Assembly (NCBI GenBank): GCA_944386045.1
Contig: CALWZO010000053.1
Span: 33,725-97,724, forward strand
Source: an uncultured Clostridia bacterium
GTDB lineage: Bacteria > Bacillota > Clostridia > Oscillospirales > Ruminococcaceae
Direction of reading: 5' to 3'
Length of the DNA: 64,000 nucleotides
Below the pieces are notes generated by a model. That model did no database searches. It was not told the origin of the DNA and saw only the letters and a program-made list of their open reading frames with translations. The position numbers and the translations under genes are program-made. Below are positions 25,943 to 35,721 of the stretch, in pieces (position 1 is the stretch's first letter; every line of letters begins with the position of its first letter).

Positions 25943-26428
25943 ATGCAAAATATTACAATAATCGCCATGGGCAAAGTACAAAAAGGCTTTTTGTCCCGGG
26001 GCTGTGATGAATATATAAAGCGTTTAAAGCCTATGTGCGGTTTCAAACTTATAGAACTGGATGACGAAAACCTGCCGGAGAAAAATTTGAACGACAGCCT
26101 GATACAGAAAGCACTGGACAAGGAACGGACCAGAATTCTGGCGGCTGTACCCAAGCAAAGCTATGTGATAAGCCTGTGCATAGAGGGCAGGCAGATGTCC
26201 AGCTTGCAGTTTGCACAGCTGATAGAGCAGAAAGCAGGGGAGGGTTTTTCCAACCTGTGCTTTATCATCGGTTCCAGCCATGGGCTGAGCGAAAGGGTAA
26301 AGGCGGCCAGCCATCTGAGATTTTCCTTTTCACAGATGACATTTCCCCACCAGCTGGCCAGGCTGATAGCGCTGGAGCAGATTTACCGCGCGCTGTCCAT
26401 AAACAGGGGCAGTAAATATCATAAATAA
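25943..26428 (+). CDS. rlmH: 23S rRNA (pseudouridine1915-N3)-methyltransferase RlmH
   Basis: A 161-residue SPOUT methyltransferase, the standard length. The SAM-binding knot shows in FIIGSSHGLS and the C-terminal signature SQMTFPHQLARLIALEQIYR is diagnostic. It methylates the pseudouridine at position 1915 in helix 69 of 23S rRNA once the ribosome is assembled. The start is ATG 25943 with AAAGGT upstream. It is co-directional with the YycJ-type gene and ends before the terminator at 26441. Confidence 0.96.
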   Translation: MQNITIIAMGKVQKGFLSRGCDEYIKRLKPMCGFKLIELDDENLPEKNLNDSLIQKALDKERTRILAAVPKQSYVISLCIEGRQMSSLQFAQLIEQKAGEGFSNLCFIIGSSHGLSERVKAASHLRFSFSQMTFPHQLARLIALEQIYRALSINRGSKYHK

Positions 26429-26440
26429 TGATATAAAATC

Positions 26441-26477
26441 AAAAGCAAGCCGGGTATGTAAAACGGCTTGCTTTTTT
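26441..26477 (+). terminator. Terminator after rlmH
   Basis: AAAGCAAGCCG / CGGCTTGCTTT stem followed by T. Confidence 0.8.
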
Positions 26478-26590
26478 GACTGCTGCAAAAGTAGATTTGG
26501 CAGGAGGCGCCTGCGGCAATAAATTTATATACAGATTTTAAGCAGGTTATTCGCAGTATAAATACCGGAAGAAACCTGTAATACTTCTAA

Positions 26591-26623
26591 AAAAATAACC
26601 GGCCCGCAAAGGCCGGTTTTTTT
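26591..26623. terminator. Bidirectional terminator, chiefly of the oxidoreductase gene
   Basis: AACCGGCC / GGCCGGTT stem with A and T runs on both sides. It sits about 30 bases beyond the end of the minus-strand gene at 26654. Confidence 0.75.
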
Positions 26624-26653
26624 GTGTGTAATGTCAGACAGCTTTACAGACAA

Positions 26654-27655
26654 TCAAAGCCGTCCTGCCATGTTTTTCTGCGGCCAGGCGCTGTCTGTGA
26701 GTATGGCGCGGCCGACACCTATCAGGTCGGCTTTGCTCTCTTCCAGCAGTTTTTCGCACTGCCGGCCGGAATGTACGCCGCCGGTGAGGATAACAGGTAT
26801 TTTTACCCGCTGTTTTATCGGCTGTGTCATGTCGGAAAAATATCCGGGGGTTTCGTCGTCGGGTTTGCGGTAGCTGCAAAAACCGCCGGAAATATCCAGC
26901 AGGTCAACACCGGCTTTTTCCAGCATAACTGCCGCCTGTACCGCATCCCGGATAGAGCTGCCGTCTTCGGCGTAATCACAGCCGCCCAGCCTTACGGCTA
27001 TGGGAAAGTCCGGGCCCACAGCTTCCCTTACGGCGCTCACTGTTTCCAGCAGGAAACGCAGACGGTTTTCCATACAGCCTGCGCCGTATTCGTCCTCTCT
27101 TTTGTTGGTAAGGGGAGAGTAAAACTGATTGAGCAGATAGCCGTGGGCACTGTGTATCTCCACTCCGTCAAAGCCGGCCTCTTTTACCCTGCGTGCGGCG
27201 TCGGCAAAATCGCGGACAATCTGTTTTATTCCTTCTTTGTCCAGCCGCAAGGGCATATCATATTCCTTCTGCCTTCTGGGCATCATCACCCGGCTGGCAC
27301 TTACCGGCACCATGCCTGTGACAGCAGTCAGCGCCGCGCCGCCTGCATGGCTTATCTGGGCAAATGCCGCACAGGAACATTGATGTATGCTGTCCGCAAG
27401 TTTTTTCATGCCCGGCAGACAGTCGTCGCTTGCCACCGACAGCTGACCCTTGCCGGCCTTGCCCTGTATATTAACATAGCTGTGCTCGGTTATAACCAGG
27501 CCGATGTGGCCGCCTTTGCACTTTTCGGTGTAAAAGTCTATGTGCTGTTGGTTTACCATGCCGTCCCTGGCTTTTTCGTTGGCCATGGGCGGCATGACCA
27601 GGCGATTTTTTACGGTGATTTTCCCTATGGTGACGGGAGAATTTAAAATCTGCAT
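26654..27655 (-). CDS. Old-yellow-enzyme-family NADH:flavin oxidoreductase
   Basis: 333 residues forming one FMN-binding TIM barrel (NVKNRLVMPPMA-type start: KITVKNRLVMPPMAN), with the family motifs DGVEIHSAHGYLLNQFYSP, NRLRFLLE and TGGVHS. The longer 2,4-dienoyl-CoA reductase form has extra iron-sulfur and FAD domains, which are absent here, so this is the short ene-reductase type. It lies directly downstream of the CcdA gene (24-base gap), which suggests one redox-related transcript tlpA-ccdA-oxidoreductase. The physiological substrate is unknown. Confidence 0.9.
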   Translation of the reverse strand: MQILNSPVTIGKITVKNRLVMPPMANEKARDGMVNQQHIDFYTEKCKGGHIGLVITEHSYVNIQGKAGKGQLSVASDDCLPGMKKLADSIHQCSCAAFAQISHAGGAALTAVTGMVPVSASRVMMPRRQKEYDMPLRLDKEGIKQIVRDFADAARRVKEAGFDGVEIHSAHGYLLNQFYSPLTNKREDEYGAGCMENRLRFLLETVSAVREAVGPDFPIAVRLGGCDYAEDGSSIRDAVQAAVMLEKAGVDLLDISGGFCSYRKPDDETPGYFSDMTQPIKQRVKIPVILTGGVHSGRQCEKLLEESKADLIGVGRAILTDSAWPQKNMAGRL

Positions 27656-27679
27656 ATTATCACTCTTTTCTATGTTTTA

Positions 27680-28333
27680 TCAGTTGAAAATTCCCAGGTA
27701 AAAGCCAAACAGGTCAAAGACCATGGACACGCCCACCACAATAAGCAGTGTGCCGCCGATATATTTTATCCTTTGGGAATTTTTCTTTAAAAAAGCTGTC
27801 ACGCCGCGCAGTTTTTCATACCGCAGGGCAAAAACTATAAACGGCACACCCAGCCCCAGGCCAAAGCAGGCCAGCAGGGCCATGCCCTGAAAAACCGTTT
27901 CCTGCACCCCGGCCAGTGTCAGGGCGCTGCCAAGGAATGCGCCCAGGCAGGGCGTCCAGCCAAAGGAGTAGCTTATGCCGAACAGAAAGTTGGACAACGC
28001 ACCGCCGCCTTTGCTTTTCATGGACAGGCCGGGCAGGGAGATGTTGATTATATCCAGGTATACAAACCCGAAAAACACCAGCAGAACTCCGGCCAGTTTT
28101 ATAAGAAAGCCTTTGTAGCGGCTCATAAACCGCCCCAGAGAAAAGGCTGTGGCCCCCATGAGCACAAAGGCAAAGGTGAAGCCCAGCACAAAAAACAGCG
28201 TGTTGAAAAATCTTTTTGACAGCGACCGCTTTTCATCAGCCGATATATATGCCAGGAAAATGGGCAGCATAGGCAGTATGCAGGGTGACACAAAGGCAAA
28301 AACCCCTTCGGCGAAGGTGAACAGATACTGCAT
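27680..28333 (-). CDS. CcdA-type thiol-disulfide membrane transporter
   Basis: 217 residues with six hydrophobic segments in the CcdA/DsbD order. The first helix contains FVSPCILPMLP and the fourth SFGWTPCLGAFLG, the two conserved cysteines that pass electrons from cytoplasmic thioredoxin to the outside. The adjacent upstream gene encodes an exported thioredoxin-like protein, the likely electron acceptor. The genes are one base apart (28333 and 28335), so they are translationally coupled. Cytochrome c genes are not nearby, and a role in keeping exported proteins reduced is the better guess. Confidence 0.93.
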   Translation of the reverse strand: MQYLFTFAEGVFAFVSPCILPMLPIFLAYISADEKRSLSKRFFNTLFFVLGFTFAFVLMGATAFSLGRFMSRYKGFLIKLAGVLLVFFGFVYLDIINISLPGLSMKSKGGGALSNFLFGISYSFGWTPCLGAFLGSALTLAGVQETVFQGMALLACFGLGLGVPFIVFALRYEKLRGVTAFLKKNSQRIKYIGGTLLIVVGVSMVFDLFGFYLGIFN

Positions 28334-28334
28334 A

Positions 28335-28889
28335 TTATTCCTCCAGCATGGCCTCGATTACTTCTTTGGCCGCGTCGTAGTCAGTCAGCCCGATGGCGGC
28401 ATCATACAGATTGCCCTCGCTGTCAGCATACACGGTGGTGGGAAAACTGTTTATCCCGAACATGTAAATACCCTCCCCCATGCTGTCAAAATGGGTGGTT
28501 ATGGCGTCGTATCCGTTGTCTTGCAGAAAATCCAGCACATCCTGTACAGTTTCGCTCTGGCTGTTGGCCACATTCAGAAACAGGAAGTTTACATCCTCTC
28601 CGTAATCCTTTACCAGCTGGTTAAAGTCGGCCATTTCCTCCACGCACCAGCCGCACCAGGTGCCCCAGAAGTTTATGACTATGGGTTTTCCGCGCAGGCT
28701 GTCAAAATCAACGGTATTTCCCCGCCGGTCGGTGTACTGAAAGTTGGGAATGTTCATCCGGCCGTCACTGTCGGAAGAAATATCGTTATCCTTGTTTTGT
28801 ATATAAGGCTTTATAAGACCGCCTACAATCGCCGCGACCATAAGAATTGCCAGCGACAGCAGGGCTATTTTTTGTTTGGCGTTTTTCAT
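28335..28889 (-). CDS. TlpA/ResA-like exported thioredoxin
   Basis: 184 residues. An N-terminal membrane anchor (about 8-27) is followed by a polar stretch and a thioredoxin fold with the active site WGTWCGWCVEE (CGWC) near residue 75. The cis-proline loop (FPTT) is present. TlpA/ResA proteins reduce disulfides outside the membrane using electrons from CcdA, which is encoded next. ATG 28889 is chosen because GGAGG lies five bases before it. The GTG two codons upstream is too close to that site. Confidence 0.92.
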   Translation of the reverse strand: MKNAKQKIALLSLAILMVAAIVGGLIKPYIQNKDNDISSDSDGRMNIPNFQYTDRRGNTVDFDSLRGKPIVINFWGTWCGWCVEEMADFNQLVKDYGEDVNFLFLNVANSQSETVQDVLDFLQDNGYDAITTHFDSMGEGIYMFGINSFPTTVYADSEGNLYDAAIGLTDYDAAKEVIEAMLEE

Positions 28890-28951
28890 CTGCACCTCCG
28901 TAAAATCTTTTTTGATTATTTTATAATCTTTGAATATTTTTTAAAGTGAGT

Positions 28952-28980
28952 TTGTCACACTTATTTTTATGTGATATAAT
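28952..28980 (+). promoter_or_regulatory. Promoter of the PHP-family phosphatase gene
   Basis: TTGTCA (28952-28957), 17 bases, TATAAT (28975-28980), 35 bases before the ATG at 29015. Confidence 0.7.
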
Positions 28981-29014
28981 TTTACCATAAAATAAAGGTT
29001 AAGGAATTGAAAAA

Positions 29015-29806
29015 ATGATGAATATTTATGACTGCCACCTGCACAGCCGGCTGTCCTTTGACAGCAGGGAAGATATGGAAAATTATGTCAGGATTGCCGT
29101 GGCCGGCGGCGACAGCCGTTTTATAACCACCGAGCACATGGACCTGGAAAGCCATTTTTCTCCCCGGCATTTTGATATAGTGCCGGATTTTGCCCGGCAA
29201 AGGAAGCTTTTGTCACAGCTGGCGGAAAAATATCCCATAGAAATGCTGTTTGGTGTGGAAGCCGGCTGGCGCAGGGATATACGGGAACGAAACAGGCAGA
29301 TTATATCACAAAACCCCTTTGATTTTGTGATAATGTCGGTGCATGAAAGCGAAAAGTATGATGTGTCTTTCCCGGAATTTCGACAGGGCAGGACAGTGGA
29401 CCGGTGCTATAATGAATATCTGAGCCTGGTGTGCGAAGCAGTGGAAAGTTTTGACAATTTTGACACTTTGGGCCATATAGATTATGTGCTGAGATATGCC
29501 GGCCATACAGACCTGGACAGACACAGCCGGCTGCTGAAGAAAATATTCCGCCGGCTGATAGAAAAGGACAAGGCGCTGGAGCTGAACACCAAGGCTTTCC
29601 CGGACCCTCAGGCGGTGGAAAGGGCCGTAAAGGCAGTAAAGCTGTATACCTCCATGGGCGGCAGAAAGTTTACCATGGGCTCTGACGCGCACAAAACACA
29701 GTACTACAAAAACGGCTTTGAAACAGGCATACGCCTGCTGAAGGAGCACGGCGCAGACAGCCTGATGTTTTACAGGCAAAGAAAAGGCGAAAAATTGCCG
29801 CTGTAA
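29015..29806 (+). CDS. HisJ-like PHP-family phosphatase
   Basis: 263 residues of the PHP superfamily with metal-binding motifs YDCHLHSRLS at the N-terminus, TTEHMD near residue 40 and GSDAHKTQ near residue 220. The closest shape is histidinol-phosphatase of the HisJ type, which removes phosphate from histidinol phosphate. No other his gene is nearby, and many clostridial HisJ-like proteins have unproven substrates, so the specific function is an inference. The start is ATG 29015, with AAGGAATTG upstream. A second ATG follows directly. Confidence 0.82.
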   Translation: MMNIYDCHLHSRLSFDSREDMENYVRIAVAGGDSRFITTEHMDLESHFSPRHFDIVPDFARQRKLLSQLAEKYPIEMLFGVEAGWRRDIRERNRQIISQNPFDFVIMSVHESEKYDVSFPEFRQGRTVDRCYNEYLSLVCEAVESFDNFDTLGHIDYVLRYAGHTDLDRHSRLLKKIFRRLIEKDKALELNTKAFPDPQAVERAVKAVKLYTSMGGRKFTMGSDAHKTQYYKNGFETGIRLLKEHGADSLMFYRQRKGEKLPL

Positions 29807-29943
29807 TGGGTAATTGTCTGTAAAGTATCTGTAAAAATACACAAAAATATAAAATTAGTACAACGAATTTTTGAGATTTTTGTATAATAGGCAACTTGAA
29901 AAAAATTGCGTAAATGTTTAAGATATTATAAAGGGGGTATTTT

Positions 29944-31824
29944 ATGGATTGTTTAAGCAAAGAGTACGCGGCTTTGCCTGTTTACCTGTTCAAAAAAGGC
30001 GAGCTGACCCAGGCGTATGAATTTTTCGGCAGTCACAGAACCGGAAAAAACAGATGGGTCTTCCGCGTCTGGGCCCCAAGGGCAAAAGCGGTCAGCCTGG
30101 TGGGGGATTTCAACGGCTGGCAGCCTGAGGCAAATCCCATGGAAAATATAGACGGCAGCGGCGTATGGCAGACGGATGTAACGGCTGATATGCAGTATTG
30201 TGCGTATAAATATGCCATAACAGGCCCTGACGGCACAGTGAATATGAAAAGCGACCCCTATGCCGTGCATTTTGAAACCCGACCGGGCACAGCTTCCAAA
30301 GCCTGGCGGCGGCCGAAGTTCCGCTGGGGTGACAAAAAATGGCAGAACAGAAAAACCAATGTTTATGAAAGCCCGATGAACATATATGAAGTTCATCTTT
30401 CGGGGTTTGTCCGCCACAAAGACGGCAACACATTTTCCTACCGCGACAGTGCGCGGGCCCTGGCGGCTTATGTAAAGGAAATGGGATATACCCATGTGGA
30501 GATAATGCCCATATCGGAATATCCCTTTGACGGCTCCTGGGGGTATCAGGTAGGCGGTTATTACGCGCCCACCAGCCGATACGGCACACCGGATGACTTC
30601 AGATACTTTGTGGATTATATGCACCGCAATGACATCGGTGTGATAATGGACTGGGTGCCTGCCCATTTCCCGAAAGACCGGTTTGGCCTTTATCGTTTTG
30701 ACGGCAGCGCCTGTTACGAGCCGGAGGACGAAAACATGTCCCAGCACAAAGAATGGGGCACGATGATTTTTGACTACGGCAAGGGCGAGGTTCAGAGTTT
30801 TCTCATATCCAACGCCCTGTACTGGCTGAAAGAATATCATATAGACGGCCTCAGGGTGGACGCAGTGGCCAGTATGCTGTATCTGGATTACAACCGTGCC
30901 GACGGCCAGTGGACGCCCAACAAGTACGGCGGGAAAGAAAACCTGGAAGCAGTGGAGTTTTTACAAAAGCTGAACACGGCTGTTTTCAGCCAAAAACCCA
31001 ATGCGCTGATGATTGCCGAAGAATCCACCGCCTGGCCTATGGTCAGCGGACCGGTGGACAAAGGCGGCCTGGGCTTTAACTTTAAATGGAATATGGGCTG
31101 GATGAATGACATACTGGATTATATGAAAACAGACCCGTATTTCCGCGCCGGGGTACATAATAAGATAACATTTTCATTTATGTACGCGTTCAGCGAAAAC
31201 TTTATACTGCCCATAAGCCACGACGAAGTGGTGCACATGAAGGGTTCGCTCCTGAACAAAATGCCCGGCGACGAATATCACAAATTTGCCAACTGGCGCG
31301 CTTTTATGGGGTATATGATGGCTCACCCGGGCAAAAAACTGATGTTCATGGGTCAGGAACTGCCGCAGTATTCCGAGTTCAGCGAAGAAAGACAGCTGGA
31401 CTGGGAAGTTTTGGAAAAACCGCTGCATGCGGCAGGACACAACATGATAAAAGAGCTGAATGCTTTTTATCTGAAAAATGACACACTCTGGCAGCTGGAT
31501 TTCACCTGGGACGGCTTTGAATGGATAAGCGCCGACGATTACACACAGAATGTGGTGGTGTTTATGAGAAAAAACAAGGCCGGCGACAGCCTGATATGCG
31601 TGTCCAATTTCTCCGGCTCCGAATATAAAAAATACAGTTTCGGGGTGCCTAAAAAAGGATATTACAAAGAAGTTTTCAACACCGACGATGAAAAATACGG
31701 CGGCAGCGGAATAAAAAACAAAAGGGCAGTGAGAAGCAAAAAGGGACCTATGCACGGCAGGGAAAACCATATAAGCATAGATATTCCGCCCCTTTCAACA
31801 CTTTATTTTACAGTGCCCAAATAA
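29944..31824 (+). CDS. glgB: 1,4-alpha-glucan branching enzyme GlgB
   Basis: A 626-residue GH13 enzyme that makes alpha-1,6 branches in glycogen. Residues about 25-125 are a CBM48 domain (VSLVGDFNGW). The barrel has the expected acids: the nucleophile Asp in DGLRVDAVASM near residue 304, the acid/base Glu in MIAEEST, and the third Asp in ISHDEVVH. A C-terminal beta domain ends the protein. The start is ATG 29944 with AAGGGGG eight bases upstream, and a TATAAT lies at 29883. It heads glgB-glgC-glgD-glgA. Confidence 0.96.
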   Translation: MDCLSKEYAALPVYLFKKGELTQAYEFFGSHRTGKNRWVFRVWAPRAKAVSLVGDFNGWQPEANPMENIDGSGVWQTDVTADMQYCAYKYAITGPDGTVNMKSDPYAVHFETRPGTASKAWRRPKFRWGDKKWQNRKTNVYESPMNIYEVHLSGFVRHKDGNTFSYRDSARALAAYVKEMGYTHVEIMPISEYPFDGSWGYQVGGYYAPTSRYGTPDDFRYFVDYMHRNDIGVIMDWVPAHFPKDRFGLYRFDGSACYEPEDENMSQHKEWGTMIFDYGKGEVQSFLISNALYWLKEYHIDGLRVDAVASMLYLDYNRADGQWTPNKYGGKENLEAVEFLQKLNTAVFSQKPNALMIAEESTAWPMVSGPVDKGGLGFNFKWNMGWMNDILDYMKTDPYFRAGVHNKITFSFMYAFSENFILPISHDEVVHMKGSLLNKMPGDEYHKFANWRAFMGYMMAHPGKKLMFMGQELPQYSEFSEERQLDWEVLEKPLHAAGHNMIKELNAFYLKNDTLWQLDFTWDGFEWISADDYTQNVVVFMRKNKAGDSLICVSNFSGSEYKKYSFGVPKKGYYKEVFNTDDEKYGGSGIKNKRAVRSKKGPMHGRENHISIDIPPLSTLYFTVPK

Positions 31825-31881
31825 AAAAGTTTCACAACAGGCGGATGCCTGATAAAAGCAATAAAGAGAGGAAAATTTTTT

Positions 31882-33087
31882 ATGAAAGAGTGTATAGCAA
31901 TGCTCTTGGCAGGCGGCCAGGGTTCAAGACTTTACGCACTTACCCAGACCATGGCAAAGCCGGCGGTTTACTTTGGCGGCAAATACAGGATAATAGACTT
32001 TCCGCTGTCCAATTGTGTAAACAGCGGCGTGGACACAGTGGGCGTGCTGACCCAGTATCAGCCGCTGGAACTGAACGAATACCTGGGCAACGGACAGCCC
32101 TGGGACCTGGACAGACTTTACGGCGGCGTCCATGTTCTGCCTCCGTACCAGACAGCCAAAGGAAGCAACTGGTACAAAGGCACTGCCAACGCAATTTATC
32201 AGAATATCAATTTTATCGAAAGATACGAGCCCAAATATGTGCTGATACTTTCCGGTGACCACATCTATAAAATGAATTATGAAAAGATGCTGGCGCGGCA
32301 CAAGGAAAAAGGCGCGGACTGCACCATTGCGGTGCTGGATGTGCCCAAAGAAGAGGCCAGCCGTTTTGGAATAATGACCTGTGAAGAAGGGGGCAGAATT
32401 GTAAAATTCAGCGAGAAGCCCAAAAATCCGGACTCCACCCTGGCTTCAATGGGTATATACATATTCTCCTGGGAAAAGCTGAAAAAGTATCTTGTGGAAG
32501 ACGAAGAGGACCCGTCCAGCGAAAACGACTTCGGCAAAAACATCATCCCCAAAATGCTTTCCCGGCAGGAAAAACTGTTTGCATATAATTTTGAAGGCTA
32601 CTGGAAAGATGTGGGCACAATAGACAGCCTGTGGGAAGCCAACATGGACCTTCTGAACCCGGCGGTTCCTTTTGATGTTTGGGACAACTCCTGGAAAATT
32701 TACTCCCGCACCCGCAACCTGCCGCCGCACTATGTGGGCGGTGACGCCGTGGTAGAAAATTCCATGGTGGGCGAAGGATGTACAGTGGAAGGCTTTGTGG
32801 ACTTTTCCGTGCTGTTCCAAAGCGTAACCGTGGAACGGGGAGCCACTGTCCGCGACAGTATTGTGATGCCCGGATCTGTAATTAAAAAGGGCGCCAATGT
32901 TCAGTACGCCATAATAGGCGAAAACTGCGTTGTGGAAGAGGGCGCCACAGTGGGACAGCGTCCGGAAAACATGGAAGACATGGACAAATGGGGAATAGCT
33001 GTTCTGGGCAACGGTGTAAAGGTTGCCCGGGAGGTATCTGTGCCGTCAAAGGCCATGATATACGCTGATGTTACGGAGGATGAATAA
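31882..33087 (+). CDS. glgC: Glucose-1-phosphate adenylyltransferase GlgC
   Basis: 401 residues. It makes ADP-glucose from glucose-1-phosphate and ATP, the committed step of glycogen synthesis. The nucleotide-binding loop [14 protein letters not shown] near residue 10 is intact, as are [15 protein letters not shown] and the substrate region ending SEKP. A left-handed beta-helix forms the C-terminal 100 residues. The next gene encodes the related GlgD, and a GlgC-GlgD hetero-oligomer is the known form in Bacillus-type organisms. Confidence 0.96.
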   Translation: MKECIAMLLAGGQGSRLYALTQTMAKPAVYFGGKYRIIDFPLSNCVNSGVDTVGVLTQYQPLELNEYLGNGQPWDLDRLYGGVHVLPPYQTAKGSNWYKGTANAIYQNINFIERYEPKYVLILSGDHIYKMNYEKMLARHKEKGADCTIAVLDVPKEEASRFGIMTCEEGGRIVKFSEKPKNPDSTLASMGIYIFSWEKLKKYLVEDEEDPSSENDFGKNIIPKMLSRQEKLFAYNFEGYWKDVGTIDSLWEANMDLLNPAVPFDVWDNSWKIYSRTRNLPPHYVGGDAVVENSMVGEGCTVEGFVDFSVLFQSVTVERGATVRDSIVMPGSVIKKGANVQYAIIGENCVVEEGATVGQRPENMEDMDKWGIAVLGNGVKVAREVSVPSKAMIYADVTEDE

Positions 33088-33089
33088 CA

Positions 33090-34211
33090 ATGGTAAAAGG
33101 TGATAAAGTAATGGGGATAATATTCCCCAACATGCACGACGAGGCTATCAGCGAACTGACAAAGCTGCGCACAATGGCCAGCGTTCCTTTTGGCGGCAGA
33201 TACAGAATGATAGATTTCACCCTTTCCGAACTGGTGGGCGCCGGCATTGACGAGGTGGCACTGGTGGTGAAGAGAAACTATGTTTCACTGATGGATCATC
33301 TGGGCTCCGGCCGAGAATATGACCTGGCGCGCAAAAGAGGCGGCCTGAAAATTTTCCCGCCTTTCGGCGAGGCCGGCACCCGGGCTTACAAAGGAAAAAT
33401 CGAGGCACTGAACAACATAATAGGTGTTATAGAGTCCAGCCCCTGCGACACCGTTGTGCTGTCTGACAGCGGTATAGTAAGCGCCATTGACTATAATGAT
33501 GTGTTTGACCAGCATGTGGAAACCGGCGCACAGATAACAGCCATATACAAAAAAGAAGTTATCGGCGAATGTTCCGAAAGGGACAATATTGTATTTCAGG
33601 TGGGCGAGGATAAACGAGTAACCGGTGTGTATATAAACGAGCAGCCGGGCGTAAACGCCAACAATAGCATGTGGGCCTATGTAATAGACAAACAGTGGTT
33701 GCTGGCTACCATAAAGGACTGTATGAAAAAAGGCCTGACCAACTTTGAAAAAGATGTTCTTCAGAGGGGCATCAGCGAAGTTGCATGCTACGGCTACGAA
33801 TACAAAGGTTACCTGAAAAGGATTTCCAGCCTGAAATGTTATTTCGATGCCAACCTGGATTTGATAAACAAAGACAGCCTGAAACGGTTGTTCACTGTTC
33901 ATCCTGTGTACACAAAGGTGCGCGACGACGCCCCGGTAAGATACGCCATAGGCAGTGAAGCCAAAAATATAATTGCAGCTGACGGATGCAGTATAGAAGG
34001 CTATGTGGAAAACAGCGTGCTGTTCCGCGGTGTGAAGATAGGCAAAGGCTCCATTGTAAGAAACTGTGTGCTGATGCAGGATACGGTTGTGGGCGAAGGC
34101 GTTGTGCTGGAAAATGTTATCTGTGATAAAAATGTTACCGTTACCGATGACAAAAAACTGATAGGAGACGAAAGCCACCCTGTTTTTGTCGGTAAGCGTG
34201 CGACAGTATAG
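33090..34211 (+). CDS. glgD: GlgD, regulatory subunit of glucose-1-phosphate adenylyltransferase
   Basis: 373 residues, homologous to GlgC over its whole length but lacking the L-A-G-G-x-G-S-R-L loop. The corresponding region reads MGIIFPNMHDEAISELTKLR. This loss fits the known role of GlgD as a non-catalytic partner that stimulates GlgC. It begins two bases after glgC, with GGAGG inside the last glgC codons as ribosome site, so the two subunits are probably made in matched amounts. Confidence 0.93.
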   Translation: MVKGDKVMGIIFPNMHDEAISELTKLRTMASVPFGGRYRMIDFTLSELVGAGIDEVALVVKRNYVSLMDHLGSGREYDLARKRGGLKIFPPFGEAGTRAYKGKIEALNNIIGVIESSPCDTVVLSDSGIVSAIDYNDVFDQHVETGAQITAIYKKEVIGECSERDNIVFQVGEDKRVTGVYINEQPGVNANNSMWAYVIDKQWLLATIKDCMKKGLTNFEKDVLQRGISEVACYGYEYKGYLKRISSLKCYFDANLDLINKDSLKRLFTVHPVYTKVRDDAPVRYAIGSEAKNIIAADGCSIEGYVENSVLFRGVKIGKGSIVRNCVLMQDTVVGEGVVLENVICDKNVTVTDDKKLIGDESHPVFVGKRATV

Positions 34212-34224
34212 GAGGCGAATTGAT

Positions 34225-35649
34225 TTGAAGGTATTATATTGTACAAGCGAAGCTGTCCCCTTTGCGGCCAGCGGCGGTCTGCGGGATGTGTCCGGCAGCC
34301 TGCCCAAGGCACTGGCGGCACAGGGTGTTGACGCCAGGGTTATAATGCCGCTGTACGGACAGATAAAGGAAAAATATATAGACGATTTGAAATTTGTGGA
34401 CAGTTTCAATGTTTCTTTAAGCTGGCGCAACCAGTACTGCGGCGTATTCACAATGGAATACCAGGGCGTTACATATTATTTTCTTGACAATGAATATTAT
34501 TTTTACCGCCCGGGCCTGTACGGATATTATGATGACGGCGAAAGATTTGCATTTTTCTCAAAGGCAATTCTGGAAACATTGCTGCATATAGATTTCGGCC
34601 CTGACATAATTCACACCAACGACTGGCAGACAGCCCTGGTGAATTTGTACATAAACATCTACTACAGACACCTGCCCAAGTTCTACGGTATCAAAACCGT
34701 ATTTACCATACACAACATACAGTATCAGGGACAGTATGGCCTGGACATGATAGGTGACCTGCTGGGTGTGCCCCAGCACTGGGCTCATCACCTGGAATAC
34801 AACGGCGACACCAACTTTATGAAGGCCGCCATAGAAAATGCAGACAAGGTGACCACCGTTTCACCCACCTACGCCCAGGAAATTCTGGACCCGTGGTTTT
34901 CCCATGGACTGGACCCGATTTTGCGTCAGAGGCAGTTCAAAATGTGGGGCATACTCAACGGCATAGACTATGAGGAGTACAACCCCAAGACCGATAAAAT
35001 GATAGTAAAAAATTATCATGCCGATGCTTTTGTGAGAAACAAAGCGGTGTGCAAGCGCGAGCTGCGCTCAATATTCGGCCTGGAAGAGGACGACAGCCCG
35101 GTTATCGCCATGGTTACCAGGCTGGTGGAACACAAAGGCCTGGACCTGGTGAAAGATGTGCTTCCCGGACTGACAGACAGGGGTTATCAGTTTGTTTTGC
35201 TGGGCAGCGGTGACGCCGCCTATGAAGAGTTTTTCAAAAATTTTGCAGACCGGCACCCGGGCAGAGTGGGTGTGAAGATAGGCTTTATACCCGAACTGGC
35301 GCGCAAAATTTATGCCGGCAGTGATATGTTCCTTATGCCCAGCAAGTCAGAACCTTGCGGCCTGAGCCAGATGATAGCTTTGCGCTACGGCTCTGTGCCG
35401 ATAGTGCGCGAGACAGGCGGCCTGAAAGACAGCGTCAAAGATTCTATGAACGGCGACGGAAACGGCTTTACCTTTGCAAACTATTCTTCATCAGAGCTGT
35501 ATGATTGCTGCATGAGGGCCTTTAACGGCTACCAGGATAAAGAGGGCTGGAAGATACTTACCAAGCGCCGGATGAAATGGGATTGCAGCTGGAAAAACAG
35601 CGCCAGCGAATACATCAGAATGTATAACGCCTGCCTGGAATTGTGGTAA
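34225..35649 (+). CDS. glgA: Glycogen synthase GlgA
   Basis: A 474-residue GT5 glycosyltransferase that extends glucan from ADP-glucose. The N-terminus is LKVLYCTSEAVPFAASGGL. The usual K-x-G-G-L motif is changed here to ASGGL, a departure at the position of the ADP-glucose-binding lysine that deserves checking. The second nucleotide-binding region MPSKSEPCGLSQMIALRYGS is intact. I chose TTG 34225 because AGGAGG lies nine bases upstream. A terminator follows at 35657. Confidence 0.94.
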   Translation: MKVLYCTSEAVPFAASGGLRDVSGSLPKALAAQGVDARVIMPLYGQIKEKYIDDLKFVDSFNVSLSWRNQYCGVFTMEYQGVTYYFLDNEYYFYRPGLYGYYDDGERFAFFSKAILETLLHIDFGPDIIHTNDWQTALVNLYINIYYRHLPKFYGIKTVFTIHNIQYQGQYGLDMIGDLLGVPQHWAHHLEYNGDTNFMKAAIENADKVTTVSPTYAQEILDPWFSHGLDPILRQRQFKMWGILNGIDYEEYNPKTDKMIVKNYHADAFVRNKAVCKRELRSIFGLEEDDSPVIAMVTRLVEHKGLDLVKDVLPGLTDRGYQFVLLGSGDAAYEEFFKNFADRHPGRVGVKIGFIPELARKIYAGSDMFLMPSKSEPCGLSQMIALRYGSVPIVRETGGLKDSVKDSMNGDGNGFTFANYSSSELYDCCMRAFNGYQDKEGWKILTKRRMKWDCSWKNSASEYIRMYNACLELW

Positions 35650-35656
35650 ATATTTA

Positions 35657-35689
35657 AAAAAACACAGCCTGTAAAGGCTGTGTTTTTAT
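35657..35689 (+). terminator. Terminator of the glg operon
   Basis: AAACACAGCC / GGCTGTGTTT stem followed by T. Confidence 0.8.
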
Positions 35690-35721
35690 CTGTTTTATTT
35701 GGTAAAAACTGAATGTTACAT

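Noticed and set aside
26624..27646. 340-codon open frame opposite the oxidoreductase gene
   Set aside because: It mirrors the real minus-strand gene almost base for base. The old-yellow-enzyme motifs are on the minus strand.
33285..34451. 388-codon minus-strand frame over glgD and glgA
   Set aside because: It is antisense to two clear genes and crosses their boundary without a ribosome site.
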